From assembly GCA_022605405.1 (NCBI GenBank), contig JABYQQ010000029.1, positions 372,001 through 436,000 on the forward strand: 64,000 nt of DNA, given 5' to 3'. This document shows, one piece after another, positions 57,728-64,000 of this stretch; the stretch's first letter is position 1; every line of letters starts with the position of its first letter. The notes beneath the pieces are model-generated. The model saw only the letters and a program-made list of their open reading frames with translations, made no database searches and was not told the DNA's origin. Both the position numbers and the translations under genes were made by a program. The DNA comes from Earliella scabrosa. Taxonomy: Eukaryota > Basidiomycota > Agaricomycetes > Polyporales > Polyporaceae.

Positions 57728-58819
57728 ATGGATGTCGCTGGCACTACGAATCGCGGGGGGCTGCCACTTGGCACTTCGGATCCCCAGCGTCCATTCCTTC
57801 CGGATGGCTCAGTACTTATATGCGATCCTCAGTCCTTGACGAGCACAACTTGCTGTCATACCTGTCGCCTCTCTCTGGATCAACTCAATCAAACGCTGCG
57901 CAAATGTTCTGGGTGTTCGGTTGCGTTATATTGCAGCCGAGAGTGTCAGAAACGAGCCTGGCCGGACCACAAGTGAGTCTTCTCGTATGTGTCTATGCCA
58001 TACCTCGTGCTCATTGAGCCCAGGATGTTCTGCCGCCAAACACACGCCACCAGGATCATACACCGCGATTTCAACCCATATCCCGACGACTCGTCTTCCG
58101 TGAACGTCCCCATTGCAGAGTTCGCTAGCTTCGCCAAGTTCTACGACATGCACTCCTGGACGATCAGGGCGATGTGTCTGGCGACGTTCCATCTCATGGC
58201 TGACGGTCGTGGAGCAGAGCGGTTCAGACGAACACAGCACATGTTCCACTTCGTCGCTATCCCGTCGTCCGAGCGAGGTTGCAACAGGCCCTGGAACCGT
58301 TGGAGTCTCGACGAGTGGTCGTTCCCCCTGGTTAACGAGTTCATCAAACAGGACACGACCTTTGTTAGGATGTGGGAGAGCGCTCTGTCTCAATGTGCAG
58401 AGCAGATAGAGCGGGATCGGGCCACGTACGGCGACAGGTTCATCGGCGAGCTTCCCGTCATCTTCAACGTCGAGGGCACTCATATGTCTCTCCTCGTCCT
58501 CTACCCCGTCGTTGCGCTCCACGACCCCGAAGCCCTACAGGATTCGAAGACCCGGGGCGCGGTGGACGATCTCGTCAACCTCTGTATCGGATACACGAAC
58601 TTCGGAATCCCCATGAAGCCTTGGAACGAAGACGATGCGGTCGCGTATCCCGTTCAGATGGTCCGCATGGGGGAGTCGAGACGATGGGGCCATGTACCAC
58701 TTGGAACGGCGGAGGCACCATTCCACCCCGACCATCTCAACATAATCTTCAGCAATATCGGGCGGAAGTCCGAGCTGCATCCTCTGGAGCTGATGGTGAT
58801 CTTCTCGCAACTGTGGTAG
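57728..58819 (+). CDS. MYND-type zinc finger protein, copy 1
   Basis: Exons 57728-57972 and 58024-58819 with a 51-bp intron give 346 residues. The ATG at 57728 sits in a strong context (GCCGCCATGG). The MYND finger is complete: CHTC, CSGC, YCSREC, then H and a last Cys in HKMFC. The intron falls inside the final Lys codon between the last His and Cys, so the last zinc ligand comes from exon 2. The long C-terminal half contains FASFAKFYDMHSWTIRAMCL and HLMADGRGAERFRR, conserved in all three copies. MYND fingers mediate protein-protein contacts; no SET domain or other enzyme is present. First of three tandem copies on one strand, the closest to copy 3. Confidence 0.9.
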
Positions 58820-59325
58820 GGTATTGTATTGGTCGATAAATCGGGTGAGTTGGCTATAGCTAAGCACTGTACATACTCCAAGCTCATCGTGGTCCAACTA
58901 GACTTATGTAAGATGACGCAATAGAAGTCAGTGGCAATATGCACCCCTCTTTGGTCTGCTTTGTCGTTCGCGTCACCGCTTCACGAGGATGGAAGATCGA
59001 CTGGCAACGGCCAGCACTTGCCTTGATGATGCGTGTTCGCTCGTTCGGTAAATAGACTGACGAGTCCGTATTTTCCCGCATGGGAACGAGGAGCATTGAC
59101 TGAGAATCCAGCTGATCATGTGTGGTCTAGGTCCCACAGTGATTCTCTGGGCTTTCTCCGAAGATGTCGTTGTCAAATCACACAAAGCAATGTGATGCGC
59201 GTGAGAAATCGAAGGCTGTTCTTTCATATATCTTATCATTGCCCGGACTCAGTCTCCGAAGTCTTCCTCCTTACTTCTACTGTCGCCACTCGCATCCTCC
59301 GCCGCTTGCCAGCATCTCACTCACC
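58820..59325. other. Intergenic, no gene
   Basis: About 500 bp; includes a pyrimidine-rich leader before ATG 59326. Confidence 0.5.
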
Positions 59326-60626
59326 ATGGACGGCGACTTCGATATCAGCGCCATGAACATCAACGCGACAGCCTCGCCAATTCTATACCAAGGATCGGTG
59401 CTCTCGATGTCCGAGACCGACATCTCGAGCAAGAACAACTGTCACGCCTGCGGAGTGGCGAAGAACAACAAAGAGCTGAAGAAGTGCGCCGGCTGCGCGG
59501 TCACGCTCTACTGCAGCAAGGAGTGCCAGAAAGGTGCCTGGGCGAAGCACAAGTAAGTCCAGCACCCTTCTCCGTCCCGCCATCGACGCGGACAGCGAGC
59601 TCGAGCTGACGGTGCCGGTGCCACTCAGGTTCTTCTGCAGCGGCTCAAAGACAATGCAAGCCATCAAGCGCGCATGCCAGGAAGAGCTCGCACGTGCGGA
59701 GAAAGCGCTGCCCCCTGGCGCGCGGTGCCTCCGCCAGCCGGCCGTCGTCGACTCTCCGATCTCCGGCGTGAGCGCGTTCCAGGACTTCCTCAACTTGCAC
59801 CGTAATGCGTTCGAGATCCTCATCCAGGCGACCGTGCATCTCACCAACCGCGGTCGCGGCGCGGAGGCGTTCCGGGAGGACCCCTTGGTCATGCACGTCA
59901 TCGTCACTCCCACGACGCCTGCCCATCCGAAGCCGTGGAACACGTGGAAGATCAAACAGATCACCCACCGCTCGCTCAAGGAGCGCATCAAGCAGGACGC
60001 GGCGTTCGCGAAGATCTGGCTCGAGGAGTGCCAGCCCTCCCAGGCCGAGCAGGAGGAGGCGCTTAGGGAGCGGTTCGGGGATCGCTACGTCGGGCAAATC
60101 CCCGCCGTGTTCTTCGTGGAGAGCACGTACATGATGTTTACAATGTGCGTCCCGATCTTCGCGCTCAACGACCCCGATGCGCTGCAGAGCGTGCAGGCGA
60201 AGGCGACGCTCCACGACCTCAAGTCGCTCTGCATGGGGTACATCAACATGGGTGTCCCTCTCTACGCGTGGGGACCGCACATCGCTCCTGTACGCTGGAT
60301 GAAGAAGGAGCGGGACAACGGTCTGAAGGACTGGGCCTGCGAGCCGACTGGAACGCCGGAGCGGCCCTGGGATAACCGCTACCTGAAGGTCTTCAAGACG
60401 CACCAGCGCAGGACCAGACTTGGCCCTCAAGAGGTCTTCAGGTTCTTCACGCAGCTGTTGACGCCGTTTGCGATCGACTACTACCGTGTGCTCACTCCGG
60501 GTACGTCAATCATGTTCTCTCTCCGGCGTTGCCGCCAGACTCATGTACACTACTTGTCACTTGACAGCTCATCTTGAGGGCGAATCTATCGTCGACCTTT
60601 ACAGACGGGGTCCGACCGTTATCTGA
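59326..60626 (+). CDS. MYND-type zinc finger protein, copy 2
   Basis: Exons 59326-59552, 59629-60500 and 60568-60626, with introns of 76 and 67 bp, give 385 residues. The frame would otherwise read through the second intron and stop at 60577; I prefer the spliced form because the GTACGT donor and TTGACAG acceptor are clean and it adds HLEGESIVDLYRRG. The MYND finger is CHAC, CAGC, YCSKEC, H and FFC, with the last Cys after the first intron as in copies 1 and 3. The C-terminal region keeps the family core (VHLTNRGRGAEAFRED, DRYVGQIPAVFFVESTY) but is otherwise more diverged than the other two copies. No enzymatic domain seen. Confidence 0.88.
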
Positions 60627-61114
60627 GCCTTGCGACGATGCGCAGAACGTTCTCAGGACACTCTTCTTTGCTTTTCAATGATAAGATGAATGCAGCGTCA
60701 TGTACTTGTAGACTCGGACTATCTCAATGTTGTGCTATGAATGGTACCCCAGGCCATCTCCAATGTCCGGCGGTCTCACCTAGTAACGTTCAAGTCGCAG
60801 CCTTACATACTTACTCGCTCCTCACTGCGTAGTATGTACGTGATTGCCTGTGATTGCGAGCCGTAAGTACTGAGTAGCGCTTGCCAAGCACTGCAACCTT
60901 CGGACCGTCGATCCGGGATTTCCGAAAGGCGCTTGTCCGACTAGTCGGCTAGCCCGTAGTTACGCCTCTTTTCTCGCTTCAGTCTACAAGCTTCAAGTCC
61001 CTTACCATTAAACCCAATCTATACGATTGAGACCAAGACAAAATCCAAATGTACGTGTTGTCCATTTGTGTCTCAGACACCGCGCTCTCAACTGAGAAAC
61101 GAACCCAGCGGAAC
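60627..61114. other. Intergenic, no gene
   Basis: About 490 bp. An in-frame ATG at 61049 exists upstream of the third MYND gene but is followed by a sequence that resembles an intron donor (ATGTACGT). Confidence 0.45.
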
Positions 61115-62211
61115 ATGAACGGCCAGTCTCGCGGGGTTTTGCCGCGTGGCACTCCTGACTATCCTTTTCTTCCGGATGGTTCAGCTCTCATATGCGACCC
61201 ACTGTCGCTGACGAGCAAGACCAGCTGCCATACTTGTCTAGTCTCGTATGATAAGTCTGATCAAGTTCTGCGACAATGTACTGGGTGCGCGGTCGCCCGG
61301 TACTGCAGCAAGGAATGTCAGAAACAAGCGTGGCCCGATCACAAGTGAGCGTTCTGAAGCTTCAGTGTCTTCGGGTCGTTCATTCACTCGATTAACTCAG
61401 GTTTTTCTGTCGTCAAACTAATGCCACGAGGGCTCTCCACCACGAGCTCGTCGAGATAACGAGACGGCTAACCCCAGAGCCGGACAATACGCCACTCATG
61501 GATGTCCCTATCGCGGGATTTGCCAGCTTCAGCAAGTTCTGCGCTATGCACTCATGGACACTCAAGACGATATGTCAAGCATCAATGCACGTCATGGCCG
61601 ATGGTCGGGGCGCAGAATACTTTCGACAAACCCCCTACGTGGTTCGCTTCGTTGGCACCGCGACGCCACATCAAGGCAGGAGGCCGTGGAACTCTTGGGG
61701 TCTCAGGTTGTCGCGCCAGCCGGTCAGGCAGTTCATCAAAAGCGGCACGGTCTTCGCCAGGATGTGGGAGGATGCGATGTCCCAATACGCCGAGCAGCGC
61801 GAGCGGAATCGGGCCAGGTACGGCGACAGGTACATCGGCGAGATGCCTGCGATATTCTACGTGGAGGGAACCAACATCTCGCACGTGGTGCTGTACCCGA
61901 TCGTTGCCCTACACAACCCCGACGCTCTCCAGAGCCGCAGGAAGAGAGCCGCAGTAGAAGATCTTGTCAGACTCTGCATCGCTCACGCGTCCGCGGGGAT
62001 ACCTCTACAGCCACGAGACGAAGATGACGCGTTCGCGGACCCCGTACGAGTCTTTCGGGACAGGGAGACGAGGCAGTGGGTATATAGGCTACTGGGGACC
62101 CCAGATGAGCCCTTCCCCGCCAACCATCTGAAGATGATGTTCGGCCCCAACCCTCGGAAGTCCGACCTGCATCCTCGAGATTTGATGAGAGTTTACTCGC
62201 GGTTGTGGTAG
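61115..62211 (+). CDS. MYND-type zinc finger protein, copy 3
   Basis: Exons 61115-61344 and 61401-62211 with a 56-bp intron give 346 residues, the same length as copy 1. The start MNGQSRGVLPRGTPDYPFLP was chosen by alignment with copy 1 (both share FLPDGS.LICDP..LT before the finger); an upstream in-frame ATG at 61049 would add 22 residues. The MYND finger is complete: CHTC, CTGC, YCSKEC, and H...C in HKFFC, with the intron splitting the last knuckle at the same place as in the other copies. The C-terminal half has FASFSKFCAMHSWTLKTICQ, HVMADGRGAEYFRQ and DRYIGEMPAIFYVEG. It is tandem with copies 1 and 2 on the same strand, so the three arose by local duplication. Confidence 0.9.
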
Positions 62212-62862
62212 ACAATCACGTCGGTGAGTGCATTCGTCAGCTTCGGACAGTACCCCCAGCTGATCGTGTCTCCCTAGATTTATTCCGCCTCTATTGTAAT
62301 ATATCTATAAGACATGGATTTTTTGCGTGACCTCATAGGGCATGGAGAAGGGCGTCGACGGAGATGGAGAATGCCTGCACATGGTAAGAGAGTGAACGAG
62401 CGAGCAATTGCAGGCAAGTGAAATCGGTTCGCATTTGCACCAATGCGCCCTGACGTGCGGGAAAACTCTGTACAGAGGTGAGCGCGCCTGCGGGGAGCAC
62501 AACCAGAAACTACTCAAGTGGGTGGTTTAATTGCCGACGTTGCGTTGCGAATCCGCTTACTCCGTTTCAGACCGTCATCGCTGCGATCATTCACAAGCAT
62601 TTCCATGGTATCACTAGTAGTGCCGTCCTCCGCCCGAGACGTATCACAAGGACGCTATGGTGCCGTCACATCAAAGACACCGTGTCTTATGATCTTGCCG
62701 TTGACTAGTAAGGTCATTCATGTAGGGTTGGTGGCTTGTTACTAATATATTGTCGGTCTGCAGCCCCGTAGAACCAAGGAGTGGCGTTTGGGGGGTATAG
62801 TCAAGACCCGGAGTCAGCAACTCAGGCATCGGAGGTCATGTCGCCGGCGCCGATCTGGAGGT
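62212..62862. other. Intergenic, no gene
   Basis: About 650 bp. Short frames without signal. Confidence 0.5.
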
Positions 62863-62997
62863 ATGGTCTTGAATGGCCTGAGCGTTTATGATGCGCTGGC
62901 GCTGACCGCCGGCGTGTATTTGTTGCGTCTAGTGTCCTCACTGAACGCGCGTTGCAAGTACATATGCATCATTCACCGATCGACATCTCGAAGGTGA
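62863..62997 (+). other. Possible P450 N-terminal anchor fragment
   Basis: ATG 62863 opens MVLNGLSVYDALALTAGVYL followed by LRLVSSLNARCK, which looks like the membrane anchor of a basidiomycete P450 (YDALA...YLLRLV). No proline hinge or any later P450 motif follows within the next kilobase, so at best a relic of a gene start. Confidence 0.22.
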
Positions 62998-64000
62998 GCA
63001 CAAAGAGCACTGAATGCGAGGAGAACGCGAGTCTCACCTGATGCGTCTCGACCTCATGATGCGAAAGCCGCCCACTACCGGAACTGGCGGGATCGCGGTC
63101 TGGAAATACCTCCTGACAATGATTCATATTCCAACGGTCTAGGGGTACGACGAGAACTTGCTCTTGTTCATATACTACAGCGCCGGACGCTCCTCTTCCA
63201 CACACCACCACCTTCGGAAAATTCCCACGCCATCCACCTTGGAGCGGTGGAAAATATAAGGACCAGGCTGCCTAGCGAGCGAAGATACGAGAGAGGGACA
63301 GAAGATAAGCACACGATAGCAGGATAAGCAAGTCGAGACCTGGAGGAAAGCCAGGTCACACCGCCAGGCCACAGGTAAGCGGGCAAAGGAAGGTAGACGG
63401 CACGAAGTAGGTGAAGTGGCCGCCACCCCCTCCACCCCCCCTGCAACTATGCATGTAATGAAGCAGAAACAACCGCAACGCATGTAATAATGCCTGCTCG
63501 CACGAGCGGGAAGCACTGCGGCCTGGGGCTGAGGGCAGTGGGCGAGCCCATGGCCTGCCTGCTGGCAAGGCACGCAAGTACGGGCGCTAAAACCCTACCA
63601 AGCAAGCGCAACTCGGGCGCAGACGGAACGAAGCGCCGAGGCATGATGGCCGCCCGACAGACCGGGCCGCCCCGGGAAAGCACCAGAGTGCTGGGCGCAC
63701 CCAAGGCAGCCAAGACACGGTAGACCCAGAAAGTCCCAGAAATCGGCCGCCTAGCGGCACCACGGCAGTAAAGGAGGAGATATATAAGCAACATAGTGAA
63801 CATAGGAACCCCGGCTGACCCCAGCCCCACGGCCGTACTCCGTGATATGCTTGACCAACCAGGAAACATGACCTCCCTGCATAAAACTTAGCTCAAAAAA
63901 CGTCAAATGAGACGCGCGCGAGGACCTGTAAATAGTGAGCAAGACTCACACCAAATCGCCTGACCAGCACCTATGGATCCCCCCCCTCCCTCCCACCAGG
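62998..64000. other. End of window, GC-rich, no supported gene
   Basis: About 1 kb. There are TATA-like sequences on the plus strand (AATATAAGG near 63255 and GATATATAAG near 63780) and a 140-codon minus-strand frame (63447-63869) with no domain. The region could hold the edge of a mobile element running off the window, but I see no terminal repeat or polymerase sequence. Confidence 0.35.

Noticed and set aside
63170..64000. Long terminal repeat of a retrotransposon at the right edge
   Set aside because: TATA-like elements and GC-rich sequence are present, but no inverted TG...CA ends, primer-binding site or polymerase frame can be shown within the window.

Overview
The window is nuclear DNA from a filamentous basidiomycete, most likely a polypore-type Agaricomycete. 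The evidence is the gene structure: many short introns of about 50-80 bp with GTRNGY donors and YAG acceptors, GC-rich coding sequence, several cytochrome P450s of the basidiomycete type, MYND-finger proteins, F-box proteins with degenerate leucine-rich tails, and several proteins that I assign to the fungal family DUF6699. All gene models below were spliced by eye. I saw no rRNA, tRNA, CRISPR array or intact transposon.

Layout, left to right. 1-7.5 kb: two P450 genes in tandem on the minus strand (the first cut by the window edge), separated by a small conserved gene of unknown function (3.6-4.4 kb). 9-14.5 kb: left arm of a large inverted duplication, carrying a DUF6699 gene and an F-box gene on the plus strand. 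14.5-30.7 kb: core, with two more DUF6699 genes (16.4 kb plus, 22.6 kb minus), a secreted cysteine-rich protein split by two unusually long introns (17.9-20.5 kb), a gene-poor 4.5 kb and an unrelated F-box gene (28.5 kb). 30.7-36.2 kb: right arm of the duplication, with the same DUF6699 and F-box genes on the minus strand; the F-box copy carries a one-base frameshift. 36.2-45 kb: gene-poor decayed stretch, a fifth DUF6699 gene (39.2 kb minus) and a third P450 of the 1-7.5 kb family (42.7 kb plus). 45.9-51.5 kb: two further DUF6699 genes followed by a third F-box gene of the same family. 52-54.4 kb: a P450 of a different family. 54.8-57.3 kb: two paralogous coiled-coil proteins with C-terminal hydrophobic tails. 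57.7-62.2 kb: three tandem MYND-finger genes. 62.2-64 kb: no convincing gene.

The organising theme is expansion and shuffling of a DUF6699 + F-box pair. The pair occurs three times in the same order and relative orientation, twice as mirror images with a divergent P450 of one family outside each. Seven DUF6699 proteins lie within 40 kb, and four of them share a short basic-hydrophobic motif in the disordered N-terminal region that fits the RVxF docking consensus of protein phosphatase 1. No polyketide synthase, terpene synthase or peptide synthetase is visible, so the P450s do not form an obvious biosynthetic cluster. A link between DUF6699 and F-box (SCF ubiquitin ligase adaptor) function is an inference from recurrent adjacency only.
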